DNA from: Phytohabitans houttuyneae
GTDB lineage: Bacteria > Actinomycetota > Actinomycetes > Mycobacteriales > Micromonosporaceae
Assembly (NCBI RefSeq): GCF_011764425.1
Contig: NZ_BLPF01000002.1
Span: 1,364,997-1,428,996, forward strand
Reading direction: 5' to 3'
DNA length: 64,000 nt
The stretch's first letter is position 1. The number at the start of each line of letters is the position of its first letter. Made by a program: the position numbers and the translations under genes. The notes beneath the pieces are model-generated. The model was not told where the DNA came from. It searched no databases and saw nothing but the letters and a program-made list of their open reading frames with translations. Of this stretch, positions 36,063-45,242 are shown in pieces.

Positions 36063-36967
36063 CCGACACCGTCACGCCCCCGGCCACCGCCGCTCCGGCC
36101 ACCGGAACGCCTCCGCGTGACCGGCGCACCTACCGCCCCTACCGCGCCGGCCGGTCGGGAAAGGGCTGGTTGATCGGGCGTACCGCGCTGCTGCTGGCCG
36201 GTGCCGTGCTCACCCTCTTCCCCTTCTATGCGATGGTCGTGCTGTCGTTCAAGCCGGCCGGTCCGGTCACCTTTCCCGACAGCCTGCTGCCCTGGCCGTT
36301 CTCCACGGAGGCGTACGACCAGGTCATCGGCGCCAAGAGCGTGCTGCGCTGGATGGTGAACACGCTCGTCTACTCGGTGGTGTCGGTGGTCGGCGTGCTG
36401 CTGTTCGCCTCGATGGCCGGTTACGCCTTCGCCAAGAAGCGGTTCCCCGGCAAGGAGACGATGTTCTGGTCGTTCCTCGCGATGCTGATGGTGCCGTACC
36501 ACGTCACGATGATTCCCACATTCATCATCATCTCCGAGCTCAACGGCGTGGACACGTACTGGGGCATGATCGTGCCGACGCTGGCCAACGCCCAGGCGGT
36601 CTTCCTCATGCGACAGTTCATCGCCTCGCTGCCCGATTCGCTGTTCGAGGCCGCCCGACTCGACGGCTGCTCCGAGTGGCGGGTCTACGTCGCGATCGTG
36701 CTGCCGCTGATCAAGCCGATCCTGGCCACGCTGGGCGTCTTCGTCTTCCTCTGGCACTGGAACGACTTCCTGTGGCCGCTCATCGTCGGACAGAGCCTCG
36801 ACATGAGGACGCTCACCACCGGCATCGCCTCGCTGCAACAGGAGAACGTGCCGCTCAACATGCTGCTCGCCGGATCGGTGGTGGCGTTCGTGCCGATCTT
36901 CATGGCCTACCTCGTCGGCCAGCGCTACTTCCAGGAGGGCGTCGCCACCACGGGCATCAAGGGATGA
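36059..36967 (+). CDS. CUT1 sugar ABC permease (MalG/UgpE type)
   Basis: A 302-residue permease. A hydrophilic, proline-rich N-terminus of about 40 residues precedes six helices. The EAA loop is FEAARLDGCSEWRVYVAIVL. ATG 36059 lies in the previous stop, and the 3' end overlaps the dehydrogenase by 4 nt, so import and first catabolic step are translationally coupled. Confidence 0.96.
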   Translation: MTDTVTPPATAAPATGTPPRDRRTYRPYRAGRSGKGWLIGRTALLLAGAVLTLFPFYAMVVLSFKPAGPVTFPDSLLPWPFSTEAYDQVIGAKSVLRWMVNTLVYSVVSVVGVLLFASMAGYAFAKKRFPGKETMFWSFLAMLMVPYHVTMIPTFIIISELNGVDTYWGMIVPTLANAQAVFLMRQFIASLPDSLFEAARLDGCSEWRVYVAIVLPLIKPILATLGVFVFLWHWNDFLWPLIVGQSLDMRTLTTGIASLQQENVPLNMLLAGSVVAFVPIFMAYLVGQRYFQEGVATTGIKG

Positions 36968-37968
36968 GCGTCATCGCGGTGGCGGCCGCGCCGCACGTCC
37001 GCGAGCTGTTCCTGGACCCCGGCACAGCGGCCGCGCTGCGGCGTCTGGGCGAGGTGCGGCTGCCCGCCGACGGCGCCGACGTGGGCGACGAGGCGGTGCT
37101 CGCGCGACTGCTCGCCGACGCCGACGTCGTCGTCACCGGCTGGGGCACCGCACCGCTGACGGCCGCGGTGCTCGCCGCCGCGCCCCGGCTGCGGCTGCTC
37201 GCGCACACCGGGGCCGGCGTGAAACCGTTCGTCACGCCGGAGAGCTTCGCCCGCGGCGTCCGGGTGACCCAGGCCGGCGACGCGATGGCGTACGCGGTGG
37301 GGGAGCAGGCTCTCGCGCTGACCCTCGCCATGTTGCACCGGTTGCACCGGTTCGACCACGCGTTGCGCAGCGGGGCCGACTGGGCCAGCGCCAAGGACGC
37401 CCCGCCCCGCCGGGAGCTGCGCGGGGCGACGGTCGGGGTGGTCGGCGCGTCCCGGACCGGCCGGGCGTACCTCGGCCTGGTGCGCACGTTCGGGGCGCGG
37501 GTGCTCGTGGCCGACCCGTACCTGTCCGACGCGGAGGCCGTAGCGCTCGGCGTCGAGCGGGTCGGCCTCGAGGAGCTGCTCGCCCGCAGCCCGGTGCTGT
37601 CCCTGCACGCCCCGGTGCTGCCGGAGACGATCGGAATGATCGGGGCACCCGAACTCGCCCTGCTGCCGGACCGCGCGCTGCTGGTCAACACCGCCCGCTC
37701 GGCGCTGGTGGACGAGACCGCGCTGCTGGCAGAGCTGCGCACCGGCCGGATCGACGCCGCGCTGGACGTCTTCGACGCCGAGCCGCTGCCGGTCGACCAT
37801 CCGTTCCGCCGGCTGCCGAACGTGCTGCTGACGCCCCACGAGGCCGCCGGGACGGTGGAGTCCCGGCGGCGGGCGGGCGCGATCGTGGTGGCGGAGATCG
37901 ACCGGTTTCTCCGCGGGCGTCAGCTGGCCCACGAGGTACGGCCCGAGCAGCTCGCCCGGATGGGCTGA
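36964..37968 (+). CDS. D-isomer-specific 2-hydroxyacid dehydrogenase
   Basis: A 334-residue enzyme of the D-2-hydroxyacid (phosphoglycerate) dehydrogenase family. NAD site VGVVGASRTGRAYL, where the usual GxGxxG is GASRTG. Catalytic Arg in VNTARSALVD, Glu in DVFDAEPLP and His in LTPHEAAG are present. Its coupling to the permease suggests it acts on an imported hydroxy- or keto-acid sugar derivative rather than in serine synthesis. Confidence 0.9.
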   Translation: MSVIAVAAAPHVRELFLDPGTAAALRRLGEVRLPADGADVGDEAVLARLLADADVVVTGWGTAPLTAAVLAAAPRLRLLAHTGAGVKPFVTPESFARGVRVTQAGDAMAYAVGEQALALTLAMLHRLHRFDHALRSGADWASAKDAPPRRELRGATVGVVGASRTGRAYLGLVRTFGARVLVADPYLSDAEAVALGVERVGLEELLARSPVLSLHAPVLPETIGMIGAPELALLPDRALLVNTARSALVDETALLAELRTGRIDAALDVFDAEPLPVDHPFRRLPNVLLTPHEAAGTVESRRRAGAIVVAEIDRFLRGRQLAHEVRPEQLARMG

Positions 37969-38023
37969 CCAGGGCTGACCTGCGCTGGCGTGGCCAGAGG
38001 CGGGAGAAGTAGCCTCTGCGCTC

Positions 38024-38905
38024 ATGCGCATCGCTCTGGCCGGCCTCGCCACCAGTCACCCCTACACCGACGCCCGCAACCTGCGCGACCACGCCGAGCT
38101 GGTGGTGTGGGAGCCGGATCCGCAGCGGCTGGCACGGTTTGAGGCCGAGCAGCCGGACGTCGCCGTGGCGCCCGACCTCGCCGCGCTGCTGGCGACCCGC
38201 CCGGACGGCGTGGTCCTCACCGTTCCCACCCCGGACGTGCCGGACGCGCTGGCCCAGGTGCTGGCCCGCGAGCTGCCCTGCTTCGTCAACAAGCCGGCCG
38301 CCGCGACCCTCGGGCAGCTCGACCGCCTGGAGCACGTCGTGCGGCGGGCACCGGAGCTGGTGCTCACCTGCTCGGTGCTGCGCTTCGCGCCGGACTTCGT
38401 CGCGTTCGAGGTGGCGCGCGAGGAGGTGCTGTCGGTCCGGGCCACGGTGCGGCACGACGTCGGTCTGTGGGCCACCGGCTACAACCCGTGGCAGGACGAC
38501 CCGTCGGTCGGCGGCGGCACGCTGGTGATGATGGGACTGCACGGCGCGGAGCTGCTGGTCGCGCTGCTCGGGCCGGCGGTGCGGTTGGTCGGGGCCGCCG
38601 GCACCGTACGCCGCCACCGGGGACTGCGCTCCGAGGACACCGGGCTGCTTGCGCTGCAGTGGGACGACGGGGTTCCCGGCGTGGTCGAGGTGCTCGGGGT
38701 CAGCCAGGGCGAGGCGTACGAGGTGACCGTCCACACCGCTGGCGGCGAGCAGCGGGTGGTGGTGCGCGGCGGCGCCGACCAGCTCGGTTACCGGGCCACC
38801 GTCGAGGCGTTCCTGGGCATGGTCCGTGGCGGGCCGAGCCCGGTGCCGTGGGCGCAGACCCGGGCCGTGCTTGGCCTTCTCGCCGCGGCGCGCGTCACCG
38901 CCTGA
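38024..38905 (+). CDS. Gfo/Idh/MocA-family oxidoreductase
   Basis: A 293-residue NAD(P)-dependent sugar or inositol-type dehydrogenase. N-terminal Rossmann fold (MRIALAGLATSHPYTDARNL) is followed by FVNKPAAATLGQLD, where Lys of the NKP motif corresponds to the family EKP catalytic Lys. C-terminal beta domain GYNPWQDDPSVGGGTLVMMG. A 55-nt gap separates it from the hydroxyacid dehydrogenase. Likely oxidises a ring hydroxyl of the imported sugar. Confidence 0.9.
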   Translation: MRIALAGLATSHPYTDARNLRDHAELVVWEPDPQRLARFEAEQPDVAVAPDLAALLATRPDGVVLTVPTPDVPDALAQVLARELPCFVNKPAAATLGQLDRLEHVVRRAPELVLTCSVLRFAPDFVAFEVAREEVLSVRATVRHDVGLWATGYNPWQDDPSVGGGTLVMMGLHGAELLVALLGPAVRLVGAAGTVRRHRGLRSEDTGLLALQWDDGVPGVVEVLGVSQGEAYEVTVHTAGGEQRVVVRGGADQLGYRATVEAFLGMVRGGPSPVPWAQTRAVLGLLAAARVTA

Positions 38906-38965
38906 ACCAGCCGGCCGGTCGCCGGGCGACCCACCACCCCCGACACCTTGACGCTCCAAGGGTCG

Positions 38966-38991
38966 GAAGTTACGGTCATGACCGTTACTTC
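38966..38991. promoter_or_regulatory. 26-nt near-perfect palindromic operator
   Basis: Arms GAAGTTACGGTCA (38966-38978) and TGACCGTTACTTC (38979-38991) match in 12 of 13 pairs. It lies 17 nt upstream of the epimerase ATG (39008), downstream of the Gfo/Idh gene, implying an internal regulated promoter. It is the best copy of a motif also seen at 33764-33818 and 42396-42419, and the divergent regulator at 41133-42353 is its probable ligand. Confidence 0.7.
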
Positions 38992-39007
38992 GAAAGGGTG
39001 TGGTGGC

Positions 39008-40024
39008 ATGCGTACGGTGGCGGACCTGGAGGAGCGGCTTGCTCGCCCGCGGGACGTCCTGGTGGACGACCTGCGCAAGCTGGACGGCGACATCCTGATC
39101 CTCGGCGCGGGCGGCAAGCTGGGGCCCAGCCTGGTCCGGCTGGCGCAGCGCGGGGTCGCGGCGGCCGGCACGGGCGCGCGGGTCGTGGCCGTGTCGCGCT
39201 TCTCCGAGGCGGGCCTCGCCGGCGCGCTGCGCGACGAGGGCGCCGAGGTGGTCGAGGCGGACGTCGCCGACGACGCCGCGCTCGCCGCGCTGCCCGACGC
39301 GGCCAATGTGATCTTCCTGGTCGGCGCCAAGTTCGGCACCTCCGGCCGGGAGCACGCCACCTGGGCCACCAACGCCTACCTGCCGGGCCGGATCGCGCAG
39401 CGCTTCGCCGGCTCGCGGCTGGTGGCGCTGAGCACCGGCAACGTCTACCCGCTCGTGCCGGTCACCACCGGCGGCTGCGTCGAGCAGATCCCGGTGCAGC
39501 CGGTCGGCGAATACGCGATGTCCTGCCTGGGCCGCGAGCGCATCCTCACCCACTTCGCGCTGCGCGACGACACCCCGCTGGCCCTGATCCGGCTCAACTA
39601 CGCCGTCGAGATGCGCTACGGCGTGCTCGTGGACATCGCCCGCGCGGTGCACGCCGGCGACGCGGTGGACCTCACGATGGGGCACGCCAACGTCGTCTGG
39701 CAGGGCTACGCCAACGAGGTCATCCTGCGCGCCCTGCACCACACCGCCACGCCGCCGTTCGTGTTGAACCTGACCGGGCCGGAACTGGTCTCCGTCCGCC
39801 AGGTCGCCACCGCGGTCGCCGCCCGGCTGGGCCGCGAGCCAGTGTTCACCGGCACCGAGGCACCGACGGCGCTGCTGTCGAATGCCCAGCTCTGCCACCG
39901 CCTCTTCGGCTACCCCGACGTGCCCCTCGCCGAGCTGATCGACCTGACGGCCGACTGGGTCGCCGGCGGCCAGCCCTTGCTCGGCAAGCCGACCGGGTTC
40001 CAGCACCGCGACGGCAAGTTCTAG
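39008..40024 (+). CDS. NAD(P)-dependent epimerase/dehydratase family protein
   Basis: A 338-residue extended SDR. NAD site ILILGAGGKLGPSLV is preceded by an N-terminal helical extension (RTVADLEERLARPRDVLVDD). Equivalent of the Ser-Tyr-Lys region: LSTGNVYP and VGEYAMSCLGRE, where the usual YxxxK is YAMSC, so the catalytic Lys appears missing. This resembles uronate-dehydrogenase-like or non-catalytic members. ATG 39008 rather than an upstream ATG at 38948, because of GGTGG spacing and the operator position. Followed 8 nt later by a DHDPS-family gene. Confidence 0.85.
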   Translation: MRTVADLEERLARPRDVLVDDLRKLDGDILILGAGGKLGPSLVRLAQRGVAAAGTGARVVAVSRFSEAGLAGALRDEGAEVVEADVADDAALAALPDAANVIFLVGAKFGTSGREHATWATNAYLPGRIAQRFAGSRLVALSTGNVYPLVPVTTGGCVEQIPVQPVGEYAMSCLGRERILTHFALRDDTPLALIRLNYAVEMRYGVLVDIARAVHAGDAVDLTMGHANVVWQGYANEVILRALHHTATPPFVLNLTGPELVSVRQVATAVAARLGREPVFTGTEAPTALLSNAQLCHRLFGYPDVPLAELIDLTADWVAGGQPLLGKPTGFQHRDGKF

Positions 40025-40032
40025 GAGAGATC

Positions 40033-41087
40033 GTGTTGACGGCATCGAGCACCCGACAGGCCGCGGCCCTGGCCCGGTTCCGGCGCGGGTGCGTCATCCC
40101 CGCCCACCCGCTCGCCCTGGACGTGAACCGCAGACTCGACGAGCGCCGGCAGCGGGCCTTGACCCGCTACTACCTCGCTTCCGGTGCGGGCGGCATCGCC
40201 GTCGGCGTGCACACCACCCAGTTCGCCATCCACGACCCGAAGGTGGGCCTGCTCGCCCCGGTGCTGGAACTGGCCGCCGATACCGCGGCCGGCACGGACG
40301 CGATCCTCGTCGCCGGTGCCTGCGGGACACCGCGCAGGCGGTCGCCGAGGCGGAGTTGGCGGCCTCGCTGGGCTACCACATGGTGCTGCTGTCGCCATAC
40401 GGGCCGCTTGACGAGGACGGCCTGGTCAAGCGGGCCGAGGCGGTCGGCGAAGTGCTCCCGGTCATCGGTTTCTACCTGCAGCCGGCCGTCGGCGGCCGGG
40501 AGTTGTCCCGGGACTTCTGGACCCGGCTGGCCGCGCTCGAATCGGTGGTCGGGATCAAGGTGGCGCCCTTCGACCGGTACCGCACGCTCGACGTACTGCA
40601 TGGCGTCTGCGCGGCCGGCCGCAACGGTGACCTCGCCCTCTACACCGGCAACGACGACCACATCCTGGCCGACCTGGTGGCGCCGCACCGGGTCATCGTC
40701 GACAAGCGGGCGGTGGAGGTCGAGTTCGTCGGCGGGCTGCTCGGCCAGTGGGCGGTCTGGGCGCGTACGGCGGTGACCCTGCTCGACGAGGCCCGGCGGG
40801 CGCGCGCCGGTGACGACGTCGCGCTGCGCCGCCTGCTCACTCTGGACGGTCACCTGACCGACGCCAACGCGGCCATCTTCGACGCCGCGAACGGCTACCA
40901 CGGTTGCATCCCCGGCATCCACGAGGTGCTGCGCCGGCAAGGCCTGCTGGCCGGCCGGTGGTGCCTGGACCCGGACGAGGAACTCTCGCCGGGTCAGCTC
41001 GCCGCGCTCGACCGGGTGCACCGGGCCTACCCGCACCTGCGCGACGACGACTTCGTCGCCGAGCACCTGGACGAGTGGCTGTCCTGA
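40033..41087 (+). pseudogene. DHDPS/NAL-family lyase with one apparent frameshift
   Basis: The first 96 codons (GTG 40033, GGAGAG upstream; RRGCVIPAHPLALDVNRRLD) and the frame ending at 41087 (DTAQAVAEAELAASLGYHMV onward) form one continuous aldolase of about 351 residues if a single base is restored near 40324 (TGCGGGACAC). The Schiff-base Lys lies in VVGIKVAPFDRY. Everything else is intact, so this is either a very recent loss or a sequence error. Family members are pyruvate-dependent aldolases or dehydratases of keto-sugar acids. Last gene of the importer operon. Confidence 0.8.
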
Positions 41088-41132
41088 CGCGTGCCGGGCG
41101 ATCCGGTCAGCGTGGGCGGGGACCGGATGGCC

Positions 41133-42353
41133 TCAGAGGGTCAGCCGGTAGAGGGTCAGCGGGCGGCCGCTGGTGCCGGAGGCGAGGTTGCCGGCCCGCT
41201 CGGCCAGGCCGGCCAGCTCCAGCCGGTGCAGCATCCGCCGGGCGGTGCGTTGCTGTACCCGCAGGTGGTCGGCCACCTCGCGGCTGGTCAGCGGCTCTTC
41301 GCCGACCGAGGTGCGCACGTCTCGCAGCCGCAGCAGGGTCGGCACCGACAGGCCGACCCGCTGGGCGATGACCGCCAGGTTGACCTCCGACGGCCGCGGG
41401 GTGGGCGTGGTTGACTCCAGCACGATGTCGGTCTCGCCGCGCAGCGACAGCACGGCCGTGGTCGGACCGACCCGGCGCGCCCGGCTCAGCGCCCGCCGGG
41501 CCAGGTTTTCCGCCTCGGCGGCGCTGCGTCCCAGACCGAAGCCGATCTGCACGGTCTCGTGCCGGTCGGCGATGCGCCGCAGCATCGGCAGCGCGGTGAA
41601 CCCGCTGGTGGCGTCGTGCAGCGGGCCGCGGGTGGTGACGATCAGGTACGTGTCGGGGGCGAACCGGGCCAGCGTCCCGCCGAGCGCGGCCACCTCCTTG
41701 AGCAGCCCGTCGTCGCCGTCGGAGAGGTTTGCCAGCCCGAGCGCGATCTGGGCGTCCTCCTGGGCCTGGCTGCCGACCTGCAGCAGCAGTTGGCGCAGCG
41801 CGGTGCGTACCGAGTGGTTCGACGGGGCCAGGCGCAGCGCCGCCATCTCGTGGCGCAGCACCTCGTACACCGAACTGATGCAGGTGAGCGCGACGTCCGC
41901 GCCGGCCTTGCGCTGCCGACGGTGGAACGCGACCACGTCCTCCGAGCTGAGGCCGCTGCGGTACGGCAGCGACCGGACCCGTTCCACCGGCAGGCCCGCC
42001 TCACCGAACGTGGTGGCGACGTCGGTACCGGTGACGGTGTCGATCGACATGCGGGTGACGTCGTGCCCGGCGCGCAACAGCCGTACGGCGGCTTGGAGCA
42101 GGGTCGCCCCGGTGTAGTCGACGAAGACCGCCGGGCGGTTGAGGGAGCTTGCCTCCCGGGCGAGCGTGTAGGGCACCACGCCGGTGAACAGCCATGCGTC
42201 CACCTGGCCGGCGTGTGCCTCCACGATCGCCGGAGCCTGCGACTCGTGGTCGTAGTGCAGCCGGCGGGCGGTGGTGCCGGGCTGCTCGTCGCAGGTCGCG
42301 GCCACGTCGTCGACTAGGTCGTGCGGACCGATGACCCCGATCTCGACGGTCAC
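41133..42353 (-). CDS. sugar-locus transcriptional regulator with C-terminal winged helix
   Basis: A 406-residue protein starting at GTG 42353 with AGGAGG 6 nt upstream. The N-terminal 200 residues look like an alpha/beta sensor (IGVIGPHDLVDDV; GVVPYTLAREASSLNRPAVF). A middle domain (IADRHETVQIGFGLGRSAAE) is followed by two HTH-like segments, the last being REVADHLRVQQRTARRMLHR. I do not recognise a named family. It is divergent from the DegT operon, with an operator copy between them. It probably controls both catabolic operons. Confidence 0.85.
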   Translation of the reverse strand: MTVEIGVIGPHDLVDDVAATCDEQPGTTARRLHYDHESQAPAIVEAHAGQVDAWLFTGVVPYTLAREASSLNRPAVFVDYTGATLLQAAVRLLRAGHDVTRMSIDTVTGTDVATTFGEAGLPVERVRSLPYRSGLSSEDVVAFHRRQRKAGADVALTCISSVYEVLRHEMAALRLAPSNHSVRTALRQLLLQVGSQAQEDAQIALGLANLSDGDDGLLKEVAALGGTLARFAPDTYLIVTTRGPLHDATSGFTALPMLRRIADRHETVQIGFGLGRSAAEAENLARRALSRARRVGPTTAVLSLRGETDIVLESTTPTPRPSEVNLAVIAQRVGLSVPTLLRLRDVRTSVGEEPLTSREVADHLRVQQRTARRMLHRLELAGLAERAGNLASGTSGRPLTLYRLTL

Positions 42354-42395
42354 CCGCTGCCTCCTGTCGGGGGTTGCGTTGTTCGCAGCACAAAG

Positions 42396-42419
42396 ATTAC
42401 GGTCGGGCCCGGTATTACT
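42396..42419. promoter_or_regulatory. candidate operator 3 in the divergent regulator/DegT region
   Basis: ATTACGGTCGGG (42396-42407) and CCCGGTATTACT (42408-42419) form an imperfect palindrome; the left half carries the full TTACGGTC core. It is placed 43 nt from the regulator start and 18 nt from the aminotransferase start, suited to autoregulation. Confidence 0.5.
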
Positions 42420-42436
42420 GTAGCCCTGGAGGGTAC

Positions 42437-43612
42437 GTGTCGTCGTTTCCCAGCATGGCCGACGCAAGCGGCCGGACGATCGGCGCGGAGGAGTTGGCCG
42501 CGGTCAGCCGGGTGCTGCAGTCGGGCATGCTCAGCTCGGTCTGGGGCACGGAGGTCCGCGCCCTGGAACGCGAGATGGCCGATCGCCATGGAGTGTCGCA
42601 CGCGGTGGCCGCCAGTTCGGGCACCGCGGCCCTGCACCTGGCCGTCGCCGGCGTCGCGCCCGATCCTGGCGACGAGATCATCACTTCTCCGATCACTGAC
42701 TTCGGCACCGTGGCGCCCATTCTCGCCCAGAACGCGGTGCCGGTGTTCGCCGACGTCGATCCGTACACCGGCAACCTGGATCCGGCGGCGGTCGCCGCCG
42801 CGATCGGGCCGCGCACCCGGGCGATCCTCGCCGTTCACCTGTTCGGCGCCGCCGCCGACCTGCGCGCGGTCGCCGCCGCAGCCGGCGTGCCGCTGATCGA
42901 GGACTGCGCCCAGGCGTGGCTCAGCCGCTACCCCGACGGCACCCTCGCCGGCACGGCCGGCGCGATCGGCTGCTTCAGCCTCCAGCAGTGGAAGCACATC
43001 ACGTGCGGCGACGGCGGCCTGGCCATCACCGACGACCCGGTGCTCGCCCGCCGGATGCGGCTGTTCGCCGACAAGGGCTGGCCGCGCGACGATGCCCGCC
43101 GGCATGTCAGCCTCGGTCTGAACTACCGGATGACCGAACTCGCCGGCGCCGTCGCCCGGGCCCAGTTGGCGAAGCTGCCCGGGGTGCTCGCCGACCGGCG
43201 GCGCACCGCCCGGCGGCTGGTCGACGCGCTGGCCGACCTACCCGGCGTGCACCTGCCGGCGGACGTGGACGCGCACGCCTGGTGGTTGTTCCCGGTCGTG
43301 CTGGACCCGCCGCTGACCAACCACGAGGTGGCCGGGAAACTCGCCGCCGCCGGGATACCTGCCCGTGCCGGCTACCTGCAACAGCCGCTGCACTGCGCCC
43401 CGGCGCTGACCGAGGCCCCCGTCTACGGCGCCTCCCGCTTCCCGCTCACCGTGCCACCGGCGGACCGGCTGCCGGCGTACGGACCCGGGGCGTGCCCGGT
43501 CGCCGAGCGGATGATCGAGCGGACGCTGCTGGTGGTCGACTGGAACGAGAGGTACACCGATGCGCACGTCGACGAGATCGCCCAGGCCGTCCGCACGGCG
43601 GTGACTTCGTGA
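42437..43612 (+). CDS. DegT/DnrJ/EryC1/StrS-family PLP aminotransferase
   Basis: A 391-residue sugar-aminotransferase-family enzyme. PLP Lys in SLQQWKHITCGDGG, acidic cofactor contact in LIEDCAQAWLS, substrate-loop SSGTAALHLAVAG. GTG 42437 with GGAGGG 6 nt upstream. The family usually makes amino sugars, but here it heads a catabolic operon (two overlapping hydrolase/lyase genes follow), suggesting it removes an amino group from an imported aminodeoxy sugar or aminocyclitol. That role is inference. Confidence 0.92.
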   Translation: MSSFPSMADASGRTIGAEELAAVSRVLQSGMLSSVWGTEVRALEREMADRHGVSHAVAASSGTAALHLAVAGVAPDPGDEIITSPITDFGTVAPILAQNAVPVFADVDPYTGNLDPAAVAAAIGPRTRAILAVHLFGAAADLRAVAAAAGVPLIEDCAQAWLSRYPDGTLAGTAGAIGCFSLQQWKHITCGDGGLAITDDPVLARRMRLFADKGWPRDDARRHVSLGLNYRMTELAGAVARAQLAKLPGVLADRRRTARRLVDALADLPGVHLPADVDAHAWWLFPVVLDPPLTNHEVAGKLAAAGIPARAGYLQQPLHCAPALTEAPVYGASRFPLTVPPADRLPAYGPGACPVAERMIERTLLVVDWNERYTDAHVDEIAQAVRTAVTS

Positions 43613-44505
43613 TCGCGCCGGCCGCCGCCGCGCTGCGCGACCGGCTGCGCTGGCGCCTGATCGCCGCGACCGCCACGCCGGTGGACGCGAGCGGCGCCGT
43701 CAACGCGCACGTGCTCGACCACTACCTGCGCGGGCTGGTGACCGACGGGGCGGACGCCTTGGCGGTGCTCGCGCACACCGGGCGCGGCCCGTACCACGGC
43801 GAGTCCACCCGCGACCTGGTCATCAGCCGCGCCGTCGACACCGGGGCGCCGGTGATCGTCGGCGTCGGCGGCCGGCCGGGGGAGCGCACCGACGACGTGG
43901 CCGCCCAGGCGGTGCGGGCGGCCACCCTCGGCGCGGCCGGCCTGCTGGTCTTCCCGGTGGACGGCGATCCGGTCGCCCACCACGACGCGCTCTGGCGCGC
44001 CGCCGGCCTGCCGATGCTCGCCTTCGACCTCTACCTGCGGCCGTACGCCGAGCCCGTGCTCGCCGAGCTGCTGCGGCACCCCGGTGTCGCCGGGGTGAAG
44101 GTGGCCCGGCTGCACGACGCCCTCGCCTGCCAGGCCGTCCTGGCCGCCGCCCACCTCGCCGACCGGCTGGCGGTCACCGGCGAGGACCGGATGTTCGGCC
44201 CGTCGCTGATGTGGGGCGCCGAGGCGGCCCTGGTCGGCCTGGCCGCCGCCGCGGTCCCGACCACCGCGCGGGTGCTGCGGGCCTACGCCGACAAGTGCCA
44301 CGACGAGTTCATCGCCGCCTCCGCCGACCTGGACCGGTTGGCCGAGGTCACCTTCACCGCACCGATGGAGGGGTACGTGCAGCGCATGCTCTGGATCGCC
44401 GCCGAGGAAGGGCGGATCCCGGCGGACCATGCCGGCGACCCGTACGCCCCGGCGCTGCCCGACGGCGACCGGGACCGGGTGCTGCGCGTGGCTGGACGCC
44501 GGTGA
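43609..44505 (+). CDS. DHDPS/NAL-family aldolase or dehydratase
   Basis: A 298-residue TIM-barrel lyase (LRWRLIAATATPVDASGAVN; Schiff-base Lys in VAGVKVARLHD). GTG 43609 overlaps the aminotransferase stop by 4 nt. It is a second family member besides 40033-41087, and the two are only distantly alike. Probably cleaves or dehydrates a 2-keto-3-deoxy acid formed from the sugar. Confidence 0.9.
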   Translation: MIAPAAAALRDRLRWRLIAATATPVDASGAVNAHVLDHYLRGLVTDGADALAVLAHTGRGPYHGESTRDLVISRAVDTGAPVIVGVGGRPGERTDDVAAQAVRAATLGAAGLLVFPVDGDPVAHHDALWRAAGLPMLAFDLYLRPYAEPVLAELLRHPGVAGVKVARLHDALACQAVLAAAHLADRLAVTGEDRMFGPSLMWGAEAALVGLAAAAVPTTARVLRAYADKCHDEFIAASADLDRLAEVTFTAPMEGYVQRMLWIAAEEGRIPADHAGDPYAPALPDGDRDRVLRVAGRR

Positions 44506-45242
44506 GCGGCAACCCGTTCGTGGCCGCCGACCTGCCACCGGTCACCCTCGACATCGACGTGCTCGTCGGCCGGTACGCCGACCGTCCCGGGCCCGTCGGC
44601 GAGCCCGCGGCGGTCGCCGCGACGCTGGCCGCCAACGGCGTCGAGCGGGCGGCTGTCGCGAGCCTGCGCGCCGCCCTGTTCGACATGCGCAGCGGCAACG
44701 ACGAGGCGGCCGCCCTTGCCGGCCCCGGCGTGCTGCCGGTCGGCGGGCTGGACCTGCGCGACCCGCTCGGCGCCGAACGGGAGGTGGTCCGGCTCGCCGA
44801 ACGTGGCGTCCGGGCCGTGCGGCTGTTCCCCGACGAGCAGCGCGTCGAGGCGGACTTCCCGTCCGTACGGCACGTCGGCCGGCGGGCGGCCGAGGCCGGC
44901 CTGGTCGTGCTCACCGGCGGGGATGTCCGCCGGTTCTGGCGGCCGCTGCGCGGCGTGACAGTGGTCTTTCTCGACACGCACTTCTACCACCTGGGCGACT
45001 TCGTGGTGGTGGCCCGCGACGAGCCGGGCTTTCACACCTCCACCCGACTGCTCAACTCGCCGGACGCGCTGGAGACCGTCGCCGCGCACGTCGGGGTCGA
45101 GCGCCTGCTCTACGGCTCCCGTACCCCGTTCTACGAGCCTGTCGTCCCGCGGCTGCGGCTGGCCCGGGCCGGGATCGACCCGTCCGGGGTCGCGGCGGTT
45201 GCCGGCGGGAACGCCCGCCGGATCCTGGGGCTGGCCCGATGA
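44502..45242 (+). CDS. amidohydrolase-like protein lacking metal ligands
   Basis: A 246-residue TIM-barrel protein of the amidohydrolase-2 type. Where active members have DxHxH after the first strand, this one has VTLDIDVLVGRY, and the terminal GTD motif is replaced by LLYGSRTPF. Metal binding is therefore doubtful. It overlaps both neighbours by 4 nt and directly precedes a canonical homologue (45239), so it may be a pseudoenzyme partner or use another mechanism. Confidence 0.8.
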   Translation: MSGNPFVAADLPPVTLDIDVLVGRYADRPGPVGEPAAVAATLAANGVERAAVASLRAALFDMRSGNDEAAALAGPGVLPVGGLDLRDPLGAEREVVRLAERGVRAVRLFPDEQRVEADFPSVRHVGRRAAEAGLVVLTGGDVRRFWRPLRGVTVVFLDTHFYHLGDFVVVARDEPGFHTSTRLLNSPDALETVAAHVGVERLLYGSRTPFYEPVVPRLRLARAGIDPSGVAAVAGGNARRILGLAR

